From an uncultured Bacteroidales bacterium (GTDB lineage: Bacteria > Bacteroidota > Bacteroidia > Bacteroidales > P3), in NCBI GenBank assembly GCA_947177315.1, contig CAMWTX010000016.1:1-15360 (forward strand): DNA of 15,360 nt, in the 5' to 3' direction. The notes under the pieces are model-generated. The model saw only the letters and a program-made list of their open reading frames with translations, had not been told where the DNA came from and made no database searches. The position numbers were made by a program, and so were the translations under genes. This document shows, in pieces, positions 1 to 6,783 of the stretch (the first letter of the stretch is position 1; each line of letters opens with the position of its first letter).

Positions 1-2
1 TG

Positions 3-1598
3 GCTTCCGAAGCTGCTGTTGCCGAAGCCGCCAAGGAAGTACCGGCTGTGGAAGAACAGCCCGTTGCCGAATCGCAGGCTCCTGTTGTTGAATCCGAACA
101 GGCCACGGTTTCCGAAATCGCTGCGGAACCCGCCGCCGAAAAGGAATCGCTTATGGGATTTTTCCTCCTGGCCATTCTGGCGGGTCTGGCAGCCGTGTTC
201 ACGCCCTGCGTGTTCCCGATGATTCCCATGACGGTATCTTTCTTCATGGATACCGACAACGGTTCGAGCCGTAAGGCAGGCATCATCAAGGGAGCCATTT
301 TCACTCTGTCGATTACCTTGCTTTATACCTTGATCGGCGGTATCGTGGCCATCACCAAGAGCGCCGACTTTGCCAACGTGCTCAGCACGCATTGGATTCC
401 CAACCTTATTTTCTTTATACTCTTCCTTATTTTCGCCTTCTCCTTCTTCGGAATGTTCGAGATAACCCTGCCCTCCGGCCTGTCGAACAAGCTGGATGCC
501 AAGGCCGACAACGGCGGTTATATCTCGGCTTTCTTCATGGCGGCGGTATTGGCTATCGTTTCTTTCTCCTGCACGGGTCCTTTCGTGGCTACCCTGTTGG
601 TGGAAGCCGCCATGGGTACTTCGGTGCTCAAGCCGCTTTTGGGTATGTTCTTCTTCGGTCTGGCGATGGGATTGCCTTTCTTTATCCTCTCGCTTTTCCC
701 CTCCCTGCTGGCCAAGATGCCCAAGTCGGGCGGCTGGCTCAACTCGGTAAAGGTGGTGTTCGCCTTTGTATTGCTGGCTTTCGGCATGAAGTTCCTGTTG
801 AACATCGACCAGGTTTACGAACTGCACCTCTTTACCCGTGAAGTATATCTGGCTATCTGGATTGTGATTTTCGCCTTGATGGGCTTCTACCTGCTGGGCA
901 AGATTAAGTTCTCGCACGACTCGGATGTGCCCCATGTGGGCGTGTTCCGCCTGTTGTTGGTTATCGTTACCTTCACGTTTGTGCTTTACCTTATTCCCGG
1001 TATGTTCGGCGCTCCCTTGAAGATGGTTTCCTCCCTGGTTCCGCCGCTCACCACCCAGCAGTTCAACCTTAACCAGCCTGTGGCGGCCGCCACTACCGTG
1101 GCCATGCCCGGAGTAGGGCAGGAACTCTGCGGCACACCCAAGTATGCCGACAAACTGCACTTGCCTTTCAACCTCAAGGGTTATTTCGATTACGAAGAAG
1201 GCCTTGCCTGCGCCAAACAGCAGAACAAGCCGGTGTTCATCGACTTCAAGGGCCATGCCTGCGCCAACTGCAAGAAGATGGAAAACGACGTATGGTCGGA
1301 TGCCCGCGTTCAGGAATTGCTCAAGAAGTATGTGATTATCGCCATGTACTGCGACGACAAGACCGAACTGCCCGAAAACGAATGGGTAACCTCCACCATC
1401 GACGGCAAGGTAAAGAAGACCATGGGCAAACGCAATGCCGATTTTCAGGTGGCGCGTTTCAAGACCAACACCTTGCCCTACTACCACCTGCTGGATGTTG
1501 ACGGCAACCCCATTGTTGAAAAAGGCTACGGCTATGCCGGCGATGTGGAAGCCTTTATCGCTTATCTGCAAGGCGGCCTGGACGCTTTCGGAAAGTAA
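3..1598 (+). CDS. dsbD: DsbD-type thiol:disulfide interchange protein, 5'-truncated by window edge
   Basis: The frame is open from the left edge, so the N-terminal part, including any signal peptide and periplasmic alpha domain, lies outside. A GTG at 48 is internal, not a convincing start. Visible residues 1-50 are an Ala/Glu/Pro/Val-rich low-complexity linker. Eight hydrophobic segments follow and form the DsbD transmembrane domain, with its paired cysteines in TPCVFPMIP (Cys codon at 207) and FSCTGPF (Cys codon at 570). The C-terminal part is a thioredoxin-like domain with a CANC motif (Cys codons at 1260 and 1269). In this family electrons pass from cytoplasmic thioredoxin through the membrane cysteines to the C-terminal CxxC and then to periplasmic partners in disulfide reduction or cytochrome c maturation. 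All expected cysteines of the membrane and C-terminal parts are present. A strong terminator follows the stop. Confidence 0.93.
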   Translation, partial: ASEAAVAEAAKEVPAVEEQPVAESQAPVVESEQATVSEIAAEPAAEKESLMGFFLLAILAGLAAVFTPCVFPMIPMTVSFFMDTDNGSSRKAGIIKGAIFTLSITLLYTLIGGIVAITKSADFANVLSTHWIPNLIFFILFLIFAFSFFGMFEITLPSGLSNKLDAKADNGGYISAFFMAAVLAIVSFSCTGPFVATLLVEAAMGTSVLKPLLGMFFFGLAMGLPFFILSLFPSLLAKMPKSGGWLNSVKVVFAFVLLAFGMKFLLNIDQVYELHLFTREVYLAIWIVIFALMGFYLLGKIKFSHDSDVPHVGVFRLLLVIVTFTFVLYLIPGMFGAPLKMVSSLVPPLTTQQFNLNQPVAAATTVAMPGVGQELCGTPKYADKLHLPFNLKGYFDYEEGLACAKQQNKPVFIDFKGHACANCKKMENDVWSDARVQELLKKYVIIAMYCDDKTELPENEWVTSTIDGKVKKTMGKRNADFQVARFKTNTLPYYHLLDVDGNPIVEKGYGYAGDVEAFIAYLQGGLDAFGK

Positions 1599-1618
1599 TC
1601 GTTTGAAATAGTTTTTGT

Positions 1619-1660
1619 AATCCGGTGGTGTTAGCTTAGCCATACGCCACCGGATTTTTT
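1619..1660 (+). terminator. Intrinsic terminator after dsbD
   Basis: A perfect 10-bp stem (AATCCGGTGG at 1619-1628 with CCACCGGATT at 1647-1656) encloses an 18-base loop and runs into a T tract ending at 1660. It separates dsbD from mutY. The loop ends can pair a little further (G1630-C1645, T1631-A1644). Confidence 0.85.
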
Positions 1661-1701
1661 ATAGTTCCGGCAGCAGTTTGCCGGCAGAAGAGCATTCGTA
1701 T

Positions 1702-2751
1702 ATGGATTTTGCGCAACAGCTTGTTTTCTGGTATGGGCAGAACCAACGCAGTTTGCCTTGGCGCAACACCAAGGATCCGTACCGGATATGGCTTTCGGAG
1801 ATTATCCTGCAACAGACCCGCGTGAACCAAGGCTTGCCCTATTACCAACGCTTTCTGGAACATTTTCCAAAGGTGGGAAACTTGGCCTCGGCTTCGGAAC
1901 AGGAAGTGCTGGCGCTCTGGCAGGGGCTTGGCTATTATTCGCGGGCGCGCAACCTCCATGCCGCCGCCAAGATTGTACAGAACGAATACGGCGGTGTTTT
2001 TCCGGCAGATTACGAGAAGATAAAGGCCTTGCCCGGCATCGGGCCTTATACGGCGGCGGCCATCGCCTCGTTTGCCTTCAATCTCTGCCATCCGGTGGTT
2101 GACGGCAATGTGATCCGTTTCATCTGCCGCCTGGAAGGCATCTACGAACCCGTGCAGTCTTCGCTTTGCCGCAAGAAGATAGAAGAAAGCCTGGCCGGCC
2201 GTATCGACAGGAAAGAACCGGGCGCGTTCAACCAGGCCATCATGGAATTCGGAGCCTTGGCCTGCACGCCGCTCCATCCGCTCTGCCGCCGGGAACCGGG
2301 CGCGTGTCCGTTTGCGGACGTCTGCCATGCCTTTGCACACGGGGCCGAAGCGCATCTTCCGGTAAAGGAAAAGAAAAAGCCGCTTCCTGTCTGGCAACTG
2401 CATTATGTGCTGGTTTTTGACCGGGACGATACCGTATGGCTGCGCAAACGCGGCTACGACGACCTTTGGCGAGGAATGTACGACCTGCCGGTGTTGCCGC
2501 AGTCGCCCGCCCTCGATGCGGCTCCGGTTGTTTGCGAGGCTGACGGCATAAGCTTTGTGGCACACCGCACCCAGGTTCTGAGCCACCGCAAGCTCCATTT
2601 CTATTTTTATAAGGCGGATGCCGGTGCCTTTGGGCTTAAAAAGTACTTGGAAGAGCAGGAAGACTGCCTTCGGGTCAAAAAAAATTCGCTTTCAAAATAT
2701 GCCTTTCCGATATCTGTAAGGCGGTTTTTGAAAGATTTAACAATTTTTTAA
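1702..2751 (+). CDS. mutY: Adenine DNA glycosylase MutY
   Basis: This 349-residue enzyme removes adenine mispaired with 8-oxoguanine, the first step of base excision repair at such sites. The glycosylase domain comes first: SEIILQQTRV carries the catalytic Glu and mispair-recognition Gln residues, LPGIGPYTAAAIASFAF is the helix-hairpin-helix, and VVDGNVIRF holds the catalytic Asp. Four cysteines (residues 188, 195, 202, 208) form the [4Fe-4S] loop, with spacing C-X6-C-X6-C-X5-C instead of the usual C-X6-C-X2-C-X5-C. A C-terminal NUDIX-like 8-oxoG recognition domain follows from about residue 230, with the typical LSHRKLHF segment. I chose the ATG at 1702; a TTG at 1678 in the same frame would add eight residues that MutY does not need. 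A small hairpin (1667-1672 with 1679-1684) lies upstream. The ssb gene follows after 68 bases. Confidence 0.95.
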   Translation: MDFAQQLVFWYGQNQRSLPWRNTKDPYRIWLSEIILQQTRVNQGLPYYQRFLEHFPKVGNLASASEQEVLALWQGLGYYSRARNLHAAAKIVQNEYGGVFPADYEKIKALPGIGPYTAAAIASFAFNLCHPVVDGNVIRFICRLEGIYEPVQSSLCRKKIEESLAGRIDRKEPGAFNQAIMEFGALACTPLHPLCRREPGACPFADVCHAFAHGAEAHLPVKEKKKPLPVWQLHYVLVFDRDDTVWLRKRGYDDLWRGMYDLPVLPQSPALDAAPVVCEADGISFVAHRTQVLSHRKLHFYFYKADAGAFGLKKYLEEQEDCLRVKKNSLSKYAFPISVRRFLKDLTIF

Positions 2752-2819
2752 GGAAAAAACTTCGATAAAAACGGATTTGTGGGTTTTAAGTATATACTAA
2801 CCCCTAAAATCTCAAAATC

Positions 2820-3257
2820 ATGAGCGGAGTAAACAAAGTTATCTTGGTGGGCAATCTCGGAAGAGATCCCGAAGTGTACACTTTCGACAGCGGCAACAAA
2901 AGGGTCCGCCTGGCGCTGGCCACCACCGAAACCTACAAGAACAAGCAGGGAGAACGCCTCGAGCACACCGAGTGGCATTCGGTCATCCTGTACAGAGGCC
3001 TGGCGGAAGTGGCGGAGAAGTACCTCAAGAAAGGCATGAAAGTTTATGTGGAGGGCAAATTGCGTACCCGTATGTGGGAAGACAAAGGCCAGAAACGCTA
3101 TTATGTCGAAATCGAGGCGCAGAACCTGACCATGCTCAGCGGTAAGAAAGAAGAAAAGCCCGCCTATCTGAAAGGGGAGGAAGCCCTTCCTTCCATTCCC
3201 GCCAAGATAGAGGGCGAACCCGAGTACAACCCCGAGGAAGACCCCCTGCCGTTCTAA
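2820..3257 (+). CDS. ssb: Single-stranded DNA-binding protein
   Basis: 145 residues. The OB-fold fills roughly residues 1-108, opening with SGVNKVILVGNLGRDPEV and including EWHSVILYRGLAEVAEKYLKKG and KVYVEGKLRTRMWEDKG, all typical of bacterial SSB. A short linker leads to an acidic tail ending EEDPLPF, a recognisable form of the C-terminal tip that recruits repair and replication partners such as RecJ, also encoded in this window. The tail linker is short compared with E. coli SSB. The protein coats single-stranded DNA during replication, recombination and repair. It lies 68 bases after mutY on the same strand; that gap shows no clear TAnnTTTG promoter, so co-transcription with mutY is plausible. 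Confidence 0.96.
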   Translation: MSGVNKVILVGNLGRDPEVYTFDSGNKRVRLALATTETYKNKQGERLEHTEWHSVILYRGLAEVAEKYLKKGMKVYVEGKLRTRMWEDKGQKRYYVEIEAQNLTMLSGKKEEKPAYLKGEEALPSIPAKIEGEPEYNPEEDPLPF

Positions 3258-3289
3258 AACCCGTTTGTAGGTATTTGTAGCGGCAACTT

Positions 3290-3317
3290 CTTGAATTCAA
3301 AAAAAATGTTATCTTTG
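3290..3317 (+). promoter_or_regulatory. Bacteroidetes-type promoter for the HU gene
   Basis: TATCTTTG at 3310-3317 matches the Bacteroidetes -7 consensus TAnnTTTG exactly. The upstream element is poorer: CTTG at 3290-3293 lies only 16 bases away, while the consensus TTTG is expected about 20 away. Transcription would start near 3324, giving a leader of about 105 bases before the HU start. Confidence 0.6.
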
Positions 3318-3428
3318 CGGCGGTCTTAGCAGAAAATAAGCATCTGAAAGGCTGTGAATTAGGGAGGCATGGCTAAAAACCTTACAAGCCCTGTTTCTTT
3401 TGGTAAAAACTTAAAAACATATCGCACT

Positions 3429-3713
3429 ATGACAAAGGCTGAAGTTGTGGCTGAAATCGCCAACAAAACAGGAATTGAAAAAGTTACCGTATTGGCTACG
3501 GTTGAAACGATGATGGAAGTCATCAAAGACAACATGATCAAGGGAAACAACGTGTATCTGCGTGGATTCGGCAGCTTTATCATCAAGCACCGCGCCCAGA
3601 AGACCGCCCGTAACATCACCAAGAACAAATCGATGATCGTTCCGGCGCACAATATTCCCGCTTTCAAGCCGGCCAAGCCCTTTATGGTGGCTGTTAGAAA
3701 CGAAAAGAAATAA
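3429..3713 (+). CDS. HU/IHF-family DNA-binding protein
   Basis: A 94-residue histone-like protein of the nucleoid, acting as a dimer that bends DNA. MTKAEVVAEIANKTGI is the usual HU N-terminus, NVYLRGFGSF is the core beta segment, and the arm carries the conserved NIPAFKPAKPF motif with the DNA-intercalating proline. I start it at the ATG at 3429 because the family begins there; the frame is open to an ATG at 3369 that would add 20 residues foreign to the family (an extension I consider leader sequence, though it lies downstream of the predicted transcription start and so cannot be excluded). It has its own promoter at 3310-3317 and is followed by a strong terminator. HU followed by an RNase G gene is, from memory, a common Bacteroidetes arrangement. 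Confidence 0.93.
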   Translation: MTKAEVVAEIANKTGIEKVTVLATVETMMEVIKDNMIKGNNVYLRGFGSFIIKHRAQKTARNITKNKSMIVPAHNIPAFKPAKPFMVAVRNEKK

Positions 3714-3730
3714 TTTCTTTTCAATCAGTT

Positions 3731-3771
3731 AGCACAGGGTTTGCCGTTAAGGTGAACCCTGTGCTTTTTTT
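3731..3771 (+). terminator. Intrinsic terminator between HU and rng
   Basis: A perfect 11-bp stem, AGCACAGGGTT at 3731-3741 with AACCCTGTGCT at 3755-3765, has a 13-base loop and leads into seven T residues (3765-3771). It ends the HU transcript, yet the rng start lies only 14 bases beyond the T tract, so it may also regulate rng by partial read-through. Confidence 0.9.
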
Positions 3772-3776
3772 GGAGG
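3772..3776 (+). promoter_or_regulatory. Shine-Dalgarno sequence deciding the GTG start of rng
   Basis: GGAGG lies nine bases before the GTG at 3786. Such a clear Shine-Dalgarno sequence is unusual in Bacteroidetes, which mostly start without one, and it supports the non-ATG start. Confidence 0.65.
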
Positions 3777-3785
3777 ATTTGACGA

Positions 3786-5336
3786 GTGAATAAAGAATTG
3801 ATAGTGGATGCCGGCTCCCAAGAGGTGGTTATCGCCCTCTTGGAAGACAAGGTATTGGTCGAACTCCATAGGGAAAAAAGCAATACGCAGCATTCGGTAG
3901 GCGACATTTTCCTGGGCAGGGTCAAGAAAATCATGCCCGGACTGAACGCCGCTTTCGTCGATGTGGGAGCCGCCAAGGAAGGCTTCCTGCATTTTCTGGA
4001 CTTGGGTCCGCAGGTGCAGTTGATGCACAAGTTTACCAATTGCGCTTTGAGCGGAGACCGGGCGCAACTGGATATTTCGGCGTACAAGCTCAAAGAAGAA
4101 TTATCCAAGACCGAAAAAATCAACTCGGTCTTGAAGCAGAATCAACACATTCTGGTTCAGGTAACCAAAGAACCCATTTCCACCAAAGGACCCCGGCTCA
4201 GTTCGGAGATTTCTTTTGCGGGCCGCTACGTGGTGTTGATTCCGTTTTCGAACCGCATATCGATATCGCAAAAAATAAAGAGCCCCGATGAACGGATGCG
4301 TTTGCGCAACCTGGTGCAGAGTGTCCGCCCCAAGAATTTCGGGGTTATCGTGCGCACGGTGGCCGAGGGTAAGACCGCTTCGGAACTGCACGGAGACTTG
4401 GACGCCCTTTTCCGTAAGTGGGAACAGATAAAGAACCACCTCCATACCGCCAAGCCCCCTGTAAAGGTGTGCAGCGAGATGGACAAGACGGTAAGCATAT
4501 TGCGCGATTTCCTCACCAACGATTTCGACCAGATCGTTACCAACAACGAAGATCTTTTTGAAGAAATACAGGCCTATGTGGCCACCATCGCCCCGGAGAA
4601 GAAGAATATCGTAAAGTTCTACAAAGACCGCGAGCCGATATTCGACCGTTACGGGATTTCCAAGCAGATAAAGGCTTCTTTCGGCAAGGTGGTAAACATC
4701 AAGCGCAGCGGTTCCTACCTGGTTATCGAGCATACCGAGGCCATGCACGTGATAGACGTCAACAGCGGCCATCGGGTCAATGCCGAACAGAGCCAGGAAA
4801 CCAATGCCCTGGAAGTGAACCTTGAGGCGGCTGCCGAAATAGCGCGGCAGGTGCGTCTGCGCGATATGGGCGGCATCGTGATCGTGGACTTCATAGACCA
4901 GCGCGAACCGCAGAACCGCAAGACGCTTTTCGACGCCATGGTCAAGTTCATGGAGAACGACCCCTCGCGCCATACGGTTCTGCCTCCTACCAAATTCGGG
5001 TTGATACAGATTACACGCCAGCGTGTGCGCCCCCAGACTCAGGTGGATGTGCTCGAAACCTGCCCCGCTTGCGGCGGAACGGGCAAGATACGTCCCAGCG
5101 TGTGTGTGGTCGATGACATAGACCGGGATGTGGAATATCTGATAAAGGACACGAATGCGCGCCGTTTCAGCGTGGTATTGAGCCCTTATGTATATGCCTA
5201 TATGCGGCGTTGGTGGAAATACCAGCTCAAGTGGTGGTGGAAATACAAACGTTGGGTAAGGCTTGAGGAAGGCAATGCCTACGGCTTTTTGGAATACCGG
5301 TTTTTGGACCGCCACGGCGAAGAAATCAAATTGTAA
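3786..5336 (+). CDS. rng: Ribonuclease E/G family endoribonuclease (RNase G)
   Basis: 516 residues, close to the length I recall for Bacteroidetes RNase G and lacking the long degradosome scaffold of RNase E. It begins with a GTG preceded by GGAGG. An S1 RNA-binding domain covers about residues 35-125 (GDIFLGRVKKIMPGLNAAFV, then EGFLHFLDL). The catalytic metal ligands are seen as Asp324 in VIDVNSG and Asp368 in IVIVDFIDQRE, and the zinc-link cysteines as Cys426 and Cys429 in CPACGGTGK. The family cleaves single-stranded AU-rich RNA from 5'-monophosphate ends and matures 16S rRNA. The last 80 residues are rich in Trp, Tyr and Arg. The next gene starts two bases after the stop, so they are surely co-transcribed. 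I see no promoter between the upstream terminator and the start. Confidence 0.94.
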   Translation: MNKELIVDAGSQEVVIALLEDKVLVELHREKSNTQHSVGDIFLGRVKKIMPGLNAAFVDVGAAKEGFLHFLDLGPQVQLMHKFTNCALSGDRAQLDISAYKLKEELSKTEKINSVLKQNQHILVQVTKEPISTKGPRLSSEISFAGRYVVLIPFSNRISISQKIKSPDERMRLRNLVQSVRPKNFGVIVRTVAEGKTASELHGDLDALFRKWEQIKNHLHTAKPPVKVCSEMDKTVSILRDFLTNDFDQIVTNNEDLFEEIQAYVATIAPEKKNIVKFYKDREPIFDRYGISKQIKASFGKVVNIKRSGSYLVIEHTEAMHVIDVNSGHRVNAEQSQETNALEVNLEAAAEIARQVRLRDMGGIVIVDFIDQREPQNRKTLFDAMVKFMENDPSRHTVLPPTKFGLIQITRQRVRPQTQVDVLETCPACGGTGKIRPSVCVVDDIDRDVEYLIKDTNARRFSVVLSPYVYAYMRRWWKYQLKWWWKYKRWVRLEEGNAYGFLEYRFLDRHGEEIKL

Positions 5337-5338
5337 CG

Positions 5339-6250
5339 ATGAATATCAGAGCCACCGAAAACGCACCTTTGTTGGATGTGTTGATGCGTGCTTTCCCCGA
5401 AAGCAACAAGACGCATCTCAAAAAAGCCGTGCGTTTCGGTTGTGTCTCTTTCCGTGGGGCGGTGCTGCGGCATCCCGATTTTCTAATCAAGGCAGGGCAG
5501 GAAATTTCTTTCAAGAAATACGGTGAACGCGATACCTACCGCGAAAAGCCGCCGTTCCGGGTGCTGTTCGAGGATGAGGAAATCATTGCCGTTTTCAAGC
5601 CGGCGGGCATCCTTTCCACCGGCAGAACCACCGAGAAGGTACGTTCCATGTTCGGCGCGGTCAACAAATACGTTTTGGAAAAGAGCCGCGGCAACAGGCG
5701 TGCCTATACCGTTCACCGTCTGGACAGGGAAGTGAGCGGCATCCTGCTTTTTGCCAAAAGCGAACAATCGCGCGATTTTCTGCAGGAAAACTGGGACAGG
5801 GTGGAAAAACACTACTATGCCTTGGTGCATGGCGTTCCCCGCAAGAAAGAAGCCACCTTGCGTTCCTGGCTCAAGGAAAACGCCCGTCAGGTGGTGTATT
5901 CGGTGCCTGAGGAAGAAGAGGGCGCCAAATGGTCCATCACGCATTACAAACTCGTCGATACCTTTGTATGGAACGGGGAGAAAACTTTGGCCGACGATGC
6001 CTTGTTTTCCCTTTTGCGCATACGCCTCGAGACAGGCCGCAAGAACCAGATACGTGTGCACATGAGCGATATGGGATGCCCTATCGTGGGTGACCGCAAG
6101 TATGGCGGCGATGCCAGCGTAAAGCGGTCGGTACGGCTTTTCGCCTACAGCATTTCGTTTCCTCATCCCGTGCAGGAAAGGCGTGTGCATCTGGAAATTC
6201 CTTATCCGCCAAAGTTCACCTGGGTGAGCCAAGACGGGGATTATTTGTAA
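5339..6250 (+). CDS. RluA-family pseudouridine synthase
   Basis: 303 residues. The N-terminal 60 residues look like an S4 RNA-binding domain (LLDVLMRAFPESNKTHLKKA, then AGQEISF). The catalytic domain shows the family signature HRLDREVSGILLFAKS with the nucleophilic Asp129, the motif VFKPAGILS (close to the family's NKPAG), and the C-terminal RLETGRKNQIRVHMSDMGCP and GDRKYGG blocks. It converts specific uridines of rRNA or tRNA to pseudouridine; RluA, RluC, RluD and TruC relatives cannot be told apart by eye, so I assign no symbol. The gene starts two bases after rng, fitting a shared role in RNA maturation. The gtrA-like gene begins 15 bases after its stop. Confidence 0.93.
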   Translation: MNIRATENAPLLDVLMRAFPESNKTHLKKAVRFGCVSFRGAVLRHPDFLIKAGQEISFKKYGERDTYREKPPFRVLFEDEEIIAVFKPAGILSTGRTTEKVRSMFGAVNKYVLEKSRGNRRAYTVHRLDREVSGILLFAKSEQSRDFLQENWDRVEKHYYALVHGVPRKKEATLRSWLKENARQVVYSVPEEEEGAKWSITHYKLVDTFVWNGEKTLADDALFSLLRIRLETGRKNQIRVHMSDMGCPIVGDRKYGGDASVKRSVRLFAYSISFPHPVQERRVHLEIPYPPKFTWVSQDGDYL

Positions 6251-6265
6251 CTAAAACGGAATCCC

Positions 6266-6778
6266 ATGCCTCAAAATATTAAAGCCTGGTTCGGAAAATT
6301 CGCTTTGGGGCGTTTTTGTCTGCGGATGCTCGACCAAAAGCTGATACGTTTCTTTTTGGTGGCTGGGCTTAACACGGCTTTCGGATATTTGGTTTACGCA
6401 TTGCTTGTCTTTATCGGGCTTCCGTACTGGCTTGCCGCCCTGTTGGGTCAGATTATAGGCATCATATTCAATTTTAGAACCTACGGAGCCTTGGTTTTCA
6501 AGAACAATAACCTGAAGTTGTTGCCCCGCTTTTTCCTGGTATATACCATTACCTATTTCTGCAATGTGGGAGGCATGTGGTTGCTCAAAAACACTTTCGG
6601 CATGAGCGATTACTATACCGCCGCCGTCATGCTTGTTCCTATCGGCATCTTGGGTTTTGTATTGAGCAAGTTCCTGGTTTTCGAGGGCTTCGGGAAAAAG
6701 AATTGCGGAAACCGGGCGGTTTCGGCTGATGCCGGAGAAGGAAAGGCTTTGGAAAAGACACAACAACAGAAACAATAA
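6266..6778 (+). CDS. GtrA-family membrane protein, putative polyprenyl-phosphate sugar flippase
   Basis: 170 residues with four predicted membrane helices (about 26-50, 53-72, 87-106, 115-139), the standard GtrA/DPMS layout. The first helix starts with FFLVAGLNTAFGYLVYALL, resembling the family's R-F-x-V-V-G-x-x-N-T pattern, and the end of the second carries the conserved N-F-x-x-x-x-x-x-V-F (NFRTYGALVF). The tail after residue 140 is polar, Ala/Gln/Lys-rich and unlike the family core. GtrA proteins are thought to help move undecaprenyl-phosphate-linked sugars across the membrane. It sits five bases before a membrane glycosyltransferase-like gene, as GtrA sits with integral membrane glucosyltransferases in phage serotype-conversion operons. 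No GtrB-like cytoplasmic transferase is present here. Confidence 0.88.
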   Translation: MPQNIKAWFGKFALGRFCLRMLDQKLIRFFLVAGLNTAFGYLVYALLVFIGLPYWLAALLGQIIGIIFNFRTYGALVFKNNNLKLLPRFFLVYTITYFCNVGGMWLLKNTFGMSDYYTAAVMLVPIGILGFVLSKFLVFEGFGKKNCGNRAVSADAGEGKALEKTQQQKQ

Positions 6779-6783
6779 TCGTG

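Noticed and set aside
1636..2598. 320-codon open frame antisense to mutY
   Set aside because: mutY has clear motifs along the whole length; the antisense frame is a by-product of codon bias and shows no recognisable domain.
2752..2819. Promoter for ssb with TTTG at 2776-2779
   Set aside because: No TAnnTTTG-like element lies at the proper distance; TATATACT is present but too unspecific.
3369..3428. N-terminal extension of HU by 20 residues
   Set aside because: The HU family starts at MTKAEV; the extra residues resemble no known HU extension. Kept as possible leader sequence only.
4101..5315. 404-codon open frame antisense to rng
   Set aside because: rng carries all catalytic motifs; the antisense product is His/Leu/Val-rich without family features.
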